Positions 16,128-26,112 of a stretch of DNA of 64,000 nucleotides are shown here, piece by piece. Within the stretch, counting starts at the first letter, position 1, and each line of letters opens with the position of its first letter. Below the pieces are notes generated by a model. It searched no databases. It was not told the DNA's origin and saw only the letters and a program-made list of their open reading frames with translations. The position numbers were made by a program, and so were the translations under genes. Source of the DNA: Chitinophaga sp. 180180018-3 (GTDB lineage: Bacteria; Bacteroidota; Bacteroidia; Chitinophagales; Chitinophagaceae); the NCBI RefSeq assembly GCF_037893185.1, contig NZ_CP140772.1, forward strand, positions 682,001-746,000, written 5' to 3'.

Positions 16128-17450
16128 ATGTCCAACCAAACAGTAACAATGAACGTCCCGACCAAACAGGCCGGATATGCGCAATCAATGGCCATTATTG
16201 GCATTTTGTTTTTCGTATTCGGTTTTGTTACCTGGCTTAACGGTACGCTGATCCAGTTTTTTCAGATTGTGTGTCAGCTGAACGTATCGCAGGCATTGCT
16301 GGTGACGATGGCCTTTTACATGGCCTACTTTTTCCTCTCCATTCCTTCCTCCTTTATTCTGAGCAAAACAGGTTTCAAGAACGGAATGGCTTTAGGACTC
16401 CTGATCATAGCCGTTGGCTCGCTGGTATTTATTCCTGCAGCCAACGCGCGCAGTTTCGCTATGTTCCTCACTGGCCTGTTTATACAGGGTGCGGGTTTAT
16501 CGCTGCTGCAAACAGCTTCCAATCCTTACGCCAGTATCATTGGTCCTAAGGAAAGTGCAGCTAAACGTATCAGTATCCTGGGTATCTGTAACAAGAGTGC
16601 TGGTGCGCTGGCGCCGCTGATCCTTAGCTCTATTGTACTGAAAGGTGCAGAACAGCTGGAAAAGGACATCAATGCGGCAGTGGATGTGGCACAGAAGAAT
16701 GCGCTGCTCGATAGCCTGGCATCCCGCGTAATTGGTCCGTATGTGGCCATCGCTATTGTGCTGGCTATTCTCGCATTTCTGCTGAAACGTTCCACACTTC
16801 CTGAAATTGATACAAATACAGAAGATGAAACCACTTCAAAGGCTACCAATGGTAAAACGAGCGTATTCCAGTTTCCTCAGCTGACACTGGGCGTACTCTG
16901 CATCTTCGTTTACGTGGGTGTGGAAGTGATGGCCGGCGATGTAATTGGTCAGTATGGAAAGGCACTGGGTATGAGTGTGGATGATACCAAATACTTCACC
17001 ACCTTCACCCTGATCGCAATGCTGGTCGGTTATGTGATAGGTATTGCAACCATCCCGAAATTGATCACCGGTAAAAAAGGTTTGCAGATATCAGCGGTGC
17101 TGGGGGTATTATTTACCATCGCGGCTTATGCCACCTCCGGTTTCTCTTCTGTTACTTTCATTGCTTTGCTCGGCCTTGCGAACGCACTGATGTGGCCTGC
17201 TATCTTCCCGATGGCTATTGATGGCCTGGGCCGTTTTACCAAAATCGGTTCTGCCCTCCTCATCATGGGTATCGCCGGTGGTGGGGTGATTCCGCAGATC
17301 TACAGCGGTATGTTCGATAAACACAGCATCTTCAACTTCCTGTACAGCGCTAACATCGACTTCAAACATGCATTCCTGTATTGCATGGTACCATGTTACC
17401 TCTACATATTGTTTTATTCTATTGTAGGGGACAGACTCGGGAAGAAATAA
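16128..17450 (+). CDS. FHS-type MFS sugar transporter (fucose/glucose/galactose-type)
   Basis: 440 residues from ATG at 16128 (MSNQTVTMNVPTKQAG); the longer frame from 16014 begins with a highly basic non-membrane leader inside the AT-rich promoter zone and is rejected. About twelve membrane helices are visible, with FFVFGFVTWLNGTLIQFFQ, GLSLLQTASNPYASIIG, KSAGALAPLI and LGLANALMWPAIFPMAIDGLG as family markers (FucP/GluP group). It carries a sugar with protons across the inner membrane. It is followed by a very large palindrome and then galK, so galactose is one candidate substrate; fucose and GlcNAc are others. A palindromic operator candidate lies 67 bp upstream. Confidence 0.92.
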   Translation: MSNQTVTMNVPTKQAGYAQSMAIIGILFFVFGFVTWLNGTLIQFFQIVCQLNVSQALLVTMAFYMAYFFLSIPSSFILSKTGFKNGMALGLLIIAVGSLVFIPAANARSFAMFLTGLFIQGAGLSLLQTASNPYASIIGPKESAAKRISILGICNKSAGALAPLILSSIVLKGAEQLEKDINAAVDVAQKNALLDSLASRVIGPYVAIAIVLAILAFLLKRSTLPEIDTNTEDETTSKATNGKTSVFQFPQLTLGVLCIFVYVGVEVMAGDVIGQYGKALGMSVDDTKYFTTFTLIAMLVGYVIGIATIPKLITGKKGLQISAVLGVLFTIAAYATSGFSSVTFIALLGLANALMWPAIFPMAIDGLGRFTKIGSALLIMGIAGGGVIPQIYSGMFDKHSIFNFLYSANIDFKHAFLYCMVPCYLYILFYSIVGDRLGKK

Positions 17451-17582
17451 AAAATTACGAATTAGGAATTACGAATTACGAAATAAGAGCGAAGACCTAA
17501 GCGGATAATGGCAAAAACAACATTATCCGCTTAGGTCTTCGCTCTTATTTCGTAATTCGTAATTCCTAATTCGTAATTTTTT
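17449..17582. repeat. Perfect 62-bp-arm inverted repeat with 10-base loop, built of ATTACGA heptads
   Basis: Arm 1 (17449-17510) and arm 2 (17521-17582) are exact reverse complements, with loop GCAAAAACAA. The outer half of each arm is a run of 7-bp units (ATTACGA, ATTAGGA, ATTACGA, ATTACGA); the inner half reads AATAAGAGCGAAGACCTAAG then CGGATAATG. The element begins at the last two bases of the transporter stop codon and is followed by more T (17581-17584), so it can act as a terminator, and it ends 36 bp before galK. Related AATTACGAATT stretches occur near 20470, 42590 and 57915. Confidence 0.95.
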
Positions 17583-17618
17583 TTCTACTTTAGGTGTAAA
17601 TTTTACGTTTAATAGTTT

Positions 17619-18764
17619 ATGGTACAAAAAACCAGGGAGAAGTTTATCCACTTATTTGAAAAAGAGCCATTAATGGTTGTTTCCCCGGGAAGGATCAATC
17701 TGATCGGTGAACATACTGACTACAATGATGGATTTGTACTGCCGGCGGCAGTTGATAAGAAGATTGTATACGCCATAGCACTTAATGGCACAGACCAGTG
17801 CAATGCGCATGCTGTTTTTACCAATGAAACGGTTTCATTCGGGCTGGATGATGTAAAGCCAACACCAGGCTGGATCAATTACCTGATGGGCGTGGTTTAC
17901 CAGCTGCAGCAGCGGGGATTACCCGTGAAAGGTTTCGACTGCGTGGTAGCCGGAGATATACCCGTGGGCGCGGGCATGTCGTCGTCGGCAGCAGTGGAAG
18001 GCGGATTGGTAGCCGGACTGGATAAAATATTCGGTTATGGCCTGAGCCGCATGGAGATGGCGCTGATCGGGCAGAAGGCGGAACATACCTTCCCCGGCGT
18101 GAAATGCGGTATCATGGATCAGTTTGCGAATCTGCATGGAAAGAAAGATCAGGTAATGCGACTGGATTGCCGCAGTCTGGAGTTTGAATATTTCCCGTTC
18201 CGTTTCCCTGACTACAAGATCGTACTGTGTAACTCCATGGTGCATCATTCCCTCGCATCGTCTGAATACAATGTACGTCGCCAGCAATGCGAGGAAGGCG
18301 TGAAAGCCATACAGGCGCTGCATCCGGAAGTGAAATCCCTCAGAGACGCTACCATGGCTATGCTCAACGAGGTGAAGGCCAATCTGCCTGCAAAGGTCTA
18401 CGACCGCTGCGCATACGTGATTGCTGAGATCCAGCGGGTAAAAGACGCTACAGCACTGCTGAAGGAAGGCAACCTGAAAAAGTTCGGTGAGCTGATGTAT
18501 GCCACCCATGAAGGATTGAGCACGCTGTATGAAGTAAGTTGCCCGGAACTGGATTTCCTGGTATCTCTTGCCCGGAAACGGGAAGAAGTAGCCGGCGCCA
18601 GGGTAATGGGAGGCGGCTTCGGTGGCTGTACAATTAATCTGGTAAAAACTGATAAGGTAGATGAATATGTGGAATTTATCAAAGCATCTTACCAGCAACA
18701 ATATAATAAGATTCCCGAAGTATATGTGACTGTAATAGAGGAGGGCGTATCTTTTCCGGGATAA
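17619..18764 (+). CDS. galK: Galactokinase
   Basis: 381 residues, normal for GalK. The galactokinase signature PGRINLIGEHTDYNDGFVLP lies at about 23-42, the GHMP ATP loop PVGAGMSSSAAVEGG at about 114-128, the catalytic Asp is in GIMDQFANLHG (about 170-180), and the third motif VMGGGFGGCTINLV is near the C-terminus. It phosphorylates alpha-D-galactose with ATP to Gal-1-P, the first Leloir step. No galT, galE or galM is in the window, so the rest of the pathway must be elsewhere. The ATG at 17619 is supported by the immediate conserved start. A TACTTTAG box at 17586-17593 resembles a -7 element. Confidence 0.95.
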   Translation: MVQKTREKFIHLFEKEPLMVVSPGRINLIGEHTDYNDGFVLPAAVDKKIVYAIALNGTDQCNAHAVFTNETVSFGLDDVKPTPGWINYLMGVVYQLQQRGLPVKGFDCVVAGDIPVGAGMSSSAAVEGGLVAGLDKIFGYGLSRMEMALIGQKAEHTFPGVKCGIMDQFANLHGKKDQVMRLDCRSLEFEYFPFRFPDYKIVLCNSMVHHSLASSEYNVRRQQCEEGVKAIQALHPEVKSLRDATMAMLNEVKANLPAKVYDRCAYVIAEIQRVKDATALLKEGNLKKFGELMYATHEGLSTLYEVSCPELDFLVSLARKREEVAGARVMGGGFGGCTINLVKTDKVDEYVEFIKASYQQQYNKIPEVYVTVIEEGVSFPG

Positions 18765-18770
18765 AAAAAT

Positions 18771-18804
18771 AAGCGGAAACAACAGATAGCTGCTGTTTCC
18801 GCTT
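18771..18804. terminator. Hairpin terminator between convergent galK and GH109-type gene
   Basis: AAGCGGAAAC-AA-CAG pairs with CTG-CT-GTTTCCGCTT around a 4-base loop. It starts 6 bp after the galK stop, has A-rich and T-rich flanks (AATAA before, TATTT after), and can serve both strands. Confidence 0.75.
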
Positions 18805-18833
18805 TATTTCCCAAAAAACTAAAACGCTAATAA

Positions 18834-20231
<1,398 letters not shown>

Positions 20232-20399
20232 TCAAAGTTTATTCAGCGTAAACTGTTATACATGTATGAAGGCATTAAATTTATAAAATTTGATCAATCT
20301 AAACCAACCCAATGCTTAATAATCTTACATTTTTGTGATAAACGGCAAGGAAGAAGAAATATGAAATGCGCAGGAGATTGAAGCGAATAAATAAGGTGA

Positions 20400-20485
20400 A
20401 TATTCAATCAAGAATAGTGAAGATGGAATAGCTCCCGTTCAACAACCTGCTATATCTTCGCTTTAACCCGTAATTCGTAATTACA
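20400..20485. repeat. Imperfect hairpin followed by TAATTCGTAATTA repeat upstream of the fucosidase gene
   Basis: GTGAAGATGGAATAGC (20417-20432) and GCTATATCTTCGCT (20449-20462) form an imperfect stem. TAATTCGTAATTAC follows at 20471-20484, the same words as in the large palindrome at 17449-17582. It ends 14 bp before the fucosidase start. Confidence 0.5.
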
Positions 20486-20497
20486 AAATCAAAAATC

Positions 20498-22570
20498 TTG
20501 AAAAGATATAAACTACTACTAGCCGGTTTACTGGGCTTTCATTTCGCTACCGCTCAGGAGATCAAGCCTTACGGGGCGCTGCCATCTAACGCACAGGTGG
20601 CGTGGAACGACATGGAATATTACATGTTCATTCACTTCGGTCCTAACACCTTCACCAACAAGGAATGGGGGCATGGTGATGAAGATCCGAAAGTATTCAA
20701 TCCCACTCATCTGGATGCCCGCCAATGGGCCCGCACGGCGAAACTGGCAGGGATGAAGGGAATTGTGATCACCGCCAAACACCACGATGGTTTCTGTCTC
20801 TGGCCCAGTAAGTACAGTACCCATACCGTGAGGGAAAGCGCGTGGAAAGATGGCAAAGGCGACGTGCTGGCGGAACTCTCCGCTGCCTGTAAGGAGTATG
20901 GCCTGAAGTTCGGTGTGTATCTTTCTCCGTGGGACAGGAACCATCCGGAATACGGAAAACCCGGTTATAATCAGGTGTTCGCTAATACACTGAACGAAGT
21001 ACTCTCTGGCTACGGACCGGTATTCGAACAGTGGTTCGATGGCGCCAATGGAGGTAATATCAAGCAGCCGTACGACTGGAACCTGTTTCACAGCGTAGTA
21101 TATAAGAATCAGCCCAACGCCGTTATCTTCAGTGACGTAGGCCCGGGCTGCCGCTGGGTAGGTAATGAGAACGGTATTGCCGGTACTACCAACTGGAGCA
21201 CGCTGAACGTCAAAGGCTTCAGTCCCGGAGCCGGCGGCCCGCCACAGAAATCGCTGAACGAAGGCAACGAAGGCGGTGAAAAATGGATCCCGGCGGAATG
21301 TGATGTGTCTATACGCCCGGGATGGTTCTACAGCCCTGAAACAAACGATAAGGTGAAATCATTAACTACGCTGCTGGATATCTATTATGGTTCCGTAGGC
21401 CGCAATGGTAACCTGATCCTCAACGTGCCGGTAGATCGCGATGGCCTCATTCATCCCAACGATTCTACGCGTCTGATGGAGCTGCGCCGTGTATTGGATG
21501 CTACTTTCAAAGATAATCTGGCGAAGAAAGCCGTAGTAACGGCAACGAATACACGAAAGAATAATGCTGCTGTGAAAGTATCGTATCTGACTGATGGTAC
21601 TAATACCACCTATTGGGCCACAACAGACGATGCCACCACGGCTGCCATCACCCTCACCTACGCAAAGCCGGTTACCTTTAACCGGGTGGTGCTGCAGGAA
21701 TACATCGCGCTCGGGCAACGGGTGCAGCGTTTCAGCGTAGAGATAAAAGAGAATGGCAACTGGAAAGAAATAGCGAATGAAACCACCATCGGCCACAAAC
21801 GCATGCTGCGGCTGCCGGACTATACCACCAATGCCGTACGTATCAACATCCTGGAAGCCAAGGCTGCTCCGGTGATCAGCGAGGTGCAGCTGTATAAGGC
21901 GCCGGATGTGGTGGCCACACCACGGATTACCCGTGCTGCCGATGGGAAGGTAACCATCAGCTGCGATGGAGCAGATGTGGAAGTGCATTACACCCTCGAT
22001 GGAACCGAGCCCGGTTTATCATCTCCCGTATACAAAGGTGAAAAGAATACCAGCATTGCCCTTCCGGATGGAGGCGTGGTAAAAGCCAGGGCCTTCCTGC
22101 CTAAGGGGAAAACCTCCGGAGCCGTTGCTACAGCTAAATTCGATGTGGCGCCCGGCAGCTGGACAGTTCTCCATACAGATCCGGCAGAAAAAGGCCACGA
22201 GGCCGCCAATGCCATCGACGGAAATAACCAGACCATATATATAAGTAGTCGCAATGAAGCCCGGTACCCACATGAGTTCCAGGTAGACCTGGGCAAAACC
22301 CTGACACTGAAAGGGTTTACGTATGTGCCGCCGGTGGGAGAAGCCGGAGGCGTGATTTATGGCTACGAGTTTTATGTGAGCACCGACGGTAAAAACTGGG
22401 GCCGCCCGGTGGCCAGCGGACAGTTTGCGAACATCAAAAATAACCCTGTACTGCAACAGATTCCCTTCAATAAAGTGAATGCGCGTTACATCAGGTTGGT
22501 GGCTACTGCGCCGGCAGACGAAAAGCAGCCCTGGGCCGGTATTGCCGAACTGGGAGTGGTTACCAGGTAA
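20498..22570 (+). CDS. Alpha-L-fucosidase, GH29, with chitobiase-C-like and F5/8 C domains
   Basis: 690 residues. Translation begins at TTG (20498); no ATG gives the signal peptide MKRYKLLLAGLLGFHFATAQ, so TTG is preferred. The GH29 barrel covers about 30-340, with MFIHFGPNTFTNKEWGHGDE, TAKHHDGFCLWPSKYS and the nucleophile in EQWFDGANGG (Asp181). A first discoidin-like domain (about 345-465), a chitobiase C-terminal-like domain (about 470-545, EVHYTLDGTEPGLSSPVYKG) and a second F5/8 type C domain (about 550-690) follow. The modular layout fits the GH29-B type, active on alpha-1,3/1,4-fucose. It is secreted to the periplasm or beyond and ends at a strong hairpin. Confidence 0.94.
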   Translation: MKRYKLLLAGLLGFHFATAQEIKPYGALPSNAQVAWNDMEYYMFIHFGPNTFTNKEWGHGDEDPKVFNPTHLDARQWARTAKLAGMKGIVITAKHHDGFCLWPSKYSTHTVRESAWKDGKGDVLAELSAACKEYGLKFGVYLSPWDRNHPEYGKPGYNQVFANTLNEVLSGYGPVFEQWFDGANGGNIKQPYDWNLFHSVVYKNQPNAVIFSDVGPGCRWVGNENGIAGTTNWSTLNVKGFSPGAGGPPQKSLNEGNEGGEKWIPAECDVSIRPGWFYSPETNDKVKSLTTLLDIYYGSVGRNGNLILNVPVDRDGLIHPNDSTRLMELRRVLDATFKDNLAKKAVVTATNTRKNNAAVKVSYLTDGTNTTYWATTDDATTAAITLTYAKPVTFNRVVLQEYIALGQRVQRFSVEIKENGNWKEIANETTIGHKRMLRLPDYTTNAVRINILEAKAAPVISEVQLYKAPDVVATPRITRAADGKVTISCDGADVEVHYTLDGTEPGLSSPVYKGEKNTSIALPDGGVVKARAFLPKGKTSGAVATAKFDVAPGSWTVLHTDPAEKGHEAANAIDGNNQTIYISSRNEARYPHEFQVDLGKTLTLKGFTYVPPVGEAGGVIYGYEFYVSTDGKNWGRPVASGQFANIKNNPVLQQIPFNKVNARYIRLVATAPADEKQPWAGIAELGVVTR

Positions 22571-22591
22571 TATACTGTAAATGAATTGATT

Positions 22592-22640
22592 AGCGGAGAT
22601 GAGCACCAGATAGAAAGGGCGCTCATCTCCGCTTTTTTTA
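22592..22640 (+). terminator. Rho-independent terminator after the fucosidase gene
   Basis: AGCGGAGATGAGC and GCTCATCTCCGCT form a perfect 13-bp stem with a 16-base loop, followed by seven T. Confidence 0.92.
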
Positions 22641-22768
22641 GGAGATTATATGAAGGGAAATATAATATATAACCGGTGCTGACGGTGCTGGCAGAAATGA
22701 ATCGTCTGCACATTGTTAAAATTCTCGCGCATTCAAAAAAAAATCGACTTTTTAAAAAGATATTGTTA

Positions 22769-22776
22769 TAACTTTG
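22769..22776 (+). promoter_or_regulatory. -7 promoter box of the arginine operon
   Basis: TAACTTTG is a full TAnnTTTG match; a TTTTT stretch about 19 bp upstream is a poor -33 box. It would start transcription near 22783, giving a leader of about 280 nt before the first structural gene. Confidence 0.65.
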
Positions 22777-22782
22777 CGGATA

Positions 22783-23064
22783 ATCTAAACTAAAGACAAT
22801 ATTTATAACAATTTAACGCTGAACTGAAGTTGGAAAAAATCGCAACTCATACCAACATCTCCGCATATCATCCCGCTCTTGAGAAGGGGGTATATTCTGT
22901 TGGGTTCAATGTCTTTAGATTCCTTTCCCGACGACCTAGAATTTGATAGCGCTTGTTTACATATTATGACCGCTATCGCACCGTGATTCCCCAATCCTCC
23001 GGTGACCCATCCAGTAATGGATTTTCAATGTTAGTTTATTGATTCACAATTTCAATTTAAAAAG
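22783..23064 (+). other. Long 5' leader of the arginine operon (possible attenuator)
   Basis: This stretch holds a 38-codon mini-ORF (22830-22946) and then three small potential stems: GATAGCG/CGCTATC (22945-22951 with 22971-22977), CACCG/CGGTG (22979-22983 with 23000-23004) and ATCCA/TGGAT (23009-23013 with 23018-23022, followed by TTT). None is a textbook terminator. No T-box or known riboswitch motif was seen. Confidence 0.4.
22830..22946 (+). CDS. Candidate arginine leader peptide
   Basis: 38 codons starting at TTG, in a context (GAAGTTGGAAAA) very like the first arginine gene (AAAGTTGGAAAA at 23062), which supports TTG as a start for both. The peptide ends RFLSRRPRI, so four of the last nine codons are Arg (AGA, CGA, CGA, AGA). 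The stop codon TGA overlaps the first arm of the GATAGCG/CGCTATC stem. Leader peptides rich in the pathway's amino acid are the hallmark of ribosome-mediated attenuation. The ORF is short and could be chance; whether it is translated is not shown. Confidence 0.4.
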   Translation: MEKIATHTNISAYHPALEKGVYSVGFNVFRFLSRRPRI

Positions 23065-23844
23065 TTGGAAAATCAACATATCATCGTTAGGGTAGCCACT
23101 CCTGACGATATTCACTATTCAAATACCATCACCGACGAGATGGAAGCGTCTGCAAAAGCGCGTGGAACTGGTATTGCCAAACGTTCACCTGCTTATGTGG
23201 AGCTGAAAATGCAGGAAGGCAAAGCAGTTATAGCCGTTACCGATAAGGGAGAATGGGTGGGTTTCTGTTACATAGAAGCCTGGGGCCATGAAGAATTTGT
23301 GGCGAACTCCGGTTTGATTGTTAACCCTGCATTCCGTGGCCATGGTGTTGCTAAATCGATCAAGAAGAAGATATTCGAGCTTTCCCGGAAGAAGTATCCG
23401 GATGCCAAGATCTTTGGCCTGACTACCGGGCTGGCTGTAATGAAGATCAATTCCGAGCTGGGCTACGAGCCGGTTACCTATTCTCAACTGACCAACGACG
23501 AAGAGTTCTGGAAAGGCTGCCGCAGTTGTGTGAACTTCGATATCCTTACCAGCAAGGAGCGTAAGAACTGCCTGTGCACGGCCATGTTATACGACCCTGT
23601 TGAAAAGCTGAAGGAAGCAGAGGAAAAGGCGATGGCGGAAAAAGCAGCGCAGGAGGCCGAGAAGCAACAGCCACAGATGTCTGTCAATGCCAGCGGACAC
23701 ATGCAGCACAAGAAGCGGCACCGGAGATTTAAAGGAAATATAAAACTCTACGAGCGCTGGTTAAGATTTAAAAGATTTGTTTTGCTGAATAGCAGAAAAG
23801 AAGGTGGTGCCACCGGGTCTAAAAAGAAATTTTTCCTGTTCTGA
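23065..23844 (+). CDS. GNAT acyltransferase, probable N-acylglutamate synthase of the arginine pathway
   Basis: 259 residues, starting at TTG (23065) since no ATG lies upstream of the GNAT fold (IIVRVATPDDIHYSNTI). The acetyl-CoA loop region is NPAFRGHGVAKSIKKKIFE (about 91-109). A Cys-rich stretch (GCRSCVNFD and NCLCTAML, about 151-174) and a long basic, Gln-rich C-terminal tail (about 190-259) follow, both unusual for GNAT proteins. As first gene of the operon it most likely makes the N-acyl-glutamate (acetyl or succinyl) that starts arginine synthesis; no classic argA or argJ is seen in the window. The role is inferred from position. Confidence 0.75.
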   Translation: MENQHIIVRVATPDDIHYSNTITDEMEASAKARGTGIAKRSPAYVELKMQEGKAVIAVTDKGEWVGFCYIEAWGHEEFVANSGLIVNPAFRGHGVAKSIKKKIFELSRKKYPDAKIFGLTTGLAVMKINSELGYEPVTYSQLTNDEEFWKGCRSCVNFDILTSKERKNCLCTAMLYDPVEKLKEAEEKAMAEKAAQEAEKQQPQMSVNASGHMQHKKRHRRFKGNIKLYERWLRFKRFVLLNSRKEGGATGSKKKFFLF

Positions 23845-23893
23845 CCACAGGATTGTAAACATACTTATCTGAATTTTTAAAAAAGATGTCATA

Positions 23894-25084
23894 ATGAAAA
23901 AAGTAGTACTGGGATTTAGCGGAGGGCTGGATACTTCCTATTGCGTTAAATATCTGACGAACGAAAAAGGATATGAAGTGCATTCAGTGATCGTTAACAC
24001 TGGTGGTTTTTCTGAAGAGGAACTGCAGGAAATTGAAAGACGCGCTTATAACCTGGGCGTTAAGAGTCACAAAACTGTTAATGCAGTACATTCTTATTAT
24101 GATGGCGTGATCAGGTATCTCATCTTCGGTAATGTGCTGAAGAACAATACCTACCCGCTGAGCGTAAGTGCAGAGCGTATGAGCCAGGCGCTGGCTATCG
24201 CTGAATATGTGAAGGAAGTAGGCGCTGATGCGGTAGCACACGGTAGTACCGGTGCAGGTAACGACCAGGTACGGTTTGATATGGTATTCCATATCATGAT
24301 CCCCGGTGTAGAGATCATCACACCGATCCGTGACCTGAAACTGAGCCGCGAAGAAGAAATCTCCTACCTGAAATCCAAAGGCGTGGATATGAACTTCGAA
24401 AAAGCGGTTTACTCTATCAACAAAGGCCTGTGGGGTACTTCAGTTGGCGGTAAGGAAACACTTAGCTCCAACGGTATGTTGCCCGAATCTGCATGGCCTA
24501 CCCAGCTGACCAAACAGGGAGAAGAACAGCTGAAATTAACTTTCGAAAAAGGCGAGCTCAAAGCAGTGAATGATCAACAATTTCAACACCCTGCTGAAGC
24601 GATTCAATACCTGCAAACTGTTGCCGGTCCGTTTGCGATCGGACGCGATATCCACGTGGGAGATACCATCATTGGTATTAAAGGCCGCGTAGGCTTCGAG
24701 GCTGCTGCTCCGATGGTGATCATCAAAGCACACCATGCGCTGGAGAAACATGTACTCACCAAATGGCAACTGACCTGGAAAGACCAGCTGTCGCAGTTCT
24801 ATGGCAACTACATGCACGAAGGTCAGATCATGGACCCTGTGATGCGCGATATTGAAGCTTTCCTCCAGCATACCCAGGAAAATGTAACCGGCGATGTATT
24901 TGTAACACTGATGCCTTACCGCTTCCAGGTTACTGGTATCAGCTCACCGTACGATCTGATGAGCAGCAAATTCGGCAAGTACGGAGAAATGAATAATGGC
25001 TGGAGCGGAGACGATGTGAGAGGGTTCAGCAAAATATTCGGTAACCAGACAATGATCTGGCATCAGGTTAAAAATTCTATCTAA
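23894..25084 (+). CDS. argG: Argininosuccinate synthase
   Basis: 396 residues. The N-type ATP pyrophosphatase loop is VVLGFSGGLDTSYC (residues 4-17). GSTGAGNDQVRFDMVF (about 115-130) binds citrulline/aspartate; YSINKGLWGTSVGG and GRVGFEAAAPMV are also typical. It joins citrulline and aspartate using ATP in the cytosol. Length is normal. It lies 49 bp after the GNAT gene and 11 bp before argC, in one operon. Confidence 0.95.
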   Translation: MKKVVLGFSGGLDTSYCVKYLTNEKGYEVHSVIVNTGGFSEEELQEIERRAYNLGVKSHKTVNAVHSYYDGVIRYLIFGNVLKNNTYPLSVSAERMSQALAIAEYVKEVGADAVAHGSTGAGNDQVRFDMVFHIMIPGVEIITPIRDLKLSREEEISYLKSKGVDMNFEKAVYSINKGLWGTSVGGKETLSSNGMLPESAWPTQLTKQGEEQLKLTFEKGELKAVNDQQFQHPAEAIQYLQTVAGPFAIGRDIHVGDTIIGIKGRVGFEAAAPMVIIKAHHALEKHVLTKWQLTWKDQLSQFYGNYMHEGQIMDPVMRDIEAFLQHTQENVTGDVFVTLMPYRFQVTGISSPYDLMSSKFGKYGEMNNGWSGDDVRGFSKIFGNQTMIWHQVKNSI

Positions 25085-25095
25085 ACAGGCAGGTA

Positions 25096-26079
25096 ATGGC
25101 AGACAATAAAAAAATAAGGGCTGGGATCATAGGCGGAGCGGGCTATACAGGCGGTGAAATGATCCGGCTTTTGTTAAACCATCCGGATGTGACGATCTCA
25201 TTCGTACACAGCCGGAGTAATGCAGGTAACCCGTTGTACGCTGTGCATGCCGACCTGCTGGGTGAAACGGAGCTGTTGTTCACCAGTGAACTGAGCAACG
25301 ATATAGATGTTATGTTCCTTTGCCTGGGACATGGCGAATCCAGGAAGTTCCTGGAAGCTACGGATGTAGCGCCGCATGTGAAAGTGATTGACCTGAGCCA
25401 GGATTTTCGTTTAGGCGAAACCGTTAAAGAACGCACTTTCGTATATGGCTTACCGGAGCTGCAGCGCGATCTCATCAGCAAGGCGCAGAACATCGCCAAT
25501 CCCGGTTGTTTTGCTACTGCTATTCAGTTAGGATTGCTTCCTTTGGCGAAAGCAGGATTGCTGAAAGAAGTACATACCACGGGTATTACCGGCTCAACCG
25601 GAGCAGGACAGAGCCTGCAGGCTACTTCCCATTTTACCTGGAGAGCCAATAATGTTTCTACCTATAAAGTGCTGACACACCAGCATCTGAAAGAAATACG
25701 ACGAAGTCTGCAGCTGTTGCAGCCAGGCTTTAACGAAGACGTGAACTTTGTACCGGTAAGAGGCGATTTCCCGAGAGGAATCTGGATCACTTCTTACCTG
25801 CAATCTGACTTATCGCTGGAAGAGGCTGTGAAGCTGTATAAAGATTATTATGCCGGTCATCCTTTTACACATGTAAGCGACAAACAGATCGACCTGAAAC
25901 AGGTGGTGAATACCAATAAAGTGCTGATACAACTGGAAAAAACAGGCAGCAAACTGGTGATCCACTCTATTGAAGATAACCTTGTGAAAGGTGCTTCAGG
26001 ACAGGCGATACAGAATATGAACATCATGTGCGGACTGGATGAAACGGCCGGACTGAAACTGAAGTCCATCGTGTTCTAA
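25096..26079 (+). CDS. argC: N-acyl-gamma-glutamyl-phosphate reductase
   Basis: 327 residues. Rossmann motif IRAGIIGGAGYTGGEMIRLL (residues 6-25), active-site Cys in NPGCFATAIQLGLLPL, and the conserved HQHLKEIRRSL with its catalytic His. It reduces N-acyl-glutamyl-phosphate with NADPH. Whether the acyl group is acetyl or succinyl cannot be told here. It sits between argG and argD; the whole operon is closely packed. Confidence 0.95.
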   Translation: MADNKKIRAGIIGGAGYTGGEMIRLLLNHPDVTISFVHSRSNAGNPLYAVHADLLGETELLFTSELSNDIDVMFLCLGHGESRKFLEATDVAPHVKVIDLSQDFRLGETVKERTFVYGLPELQRDLISKAQNIANPGCFATAIQLGLLPLAKAGLLKEVHTTGITGSTGAGQSLQATSHFTWRANNVSTYKVLTHQHLKEIRRSLQLLQPGFNEDVNFVPVRGDFPRGIWITSYLQSDLSLEEAVKLYKDYYAGHPFTHVSDKQIDLKQVVNTNKVLIQLEKTGSKLVIHSIEDNLVKGASGQAIQNMNIMCGLDETAGLKLKSIVF

Positions 26080-26112
26080 GTATTTTTTTCATTTCAAATT
26101 TTTTAGTCAGCA

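Noticed and set aside
22803..22994. Minus-strand ORF of 63 codons opposite the arginine leader
   Set aside because: No promoter, no family resemblance and it lies across the leader stems; the plus-strand leader is a better explanation.
22783..23064. T-box or known riboswitch in the arginine leader
   Set aside because: No T-box AGGGTGGNACCGCG-like element or other recognised aptamer core is present, and no clear poly-U terminator.
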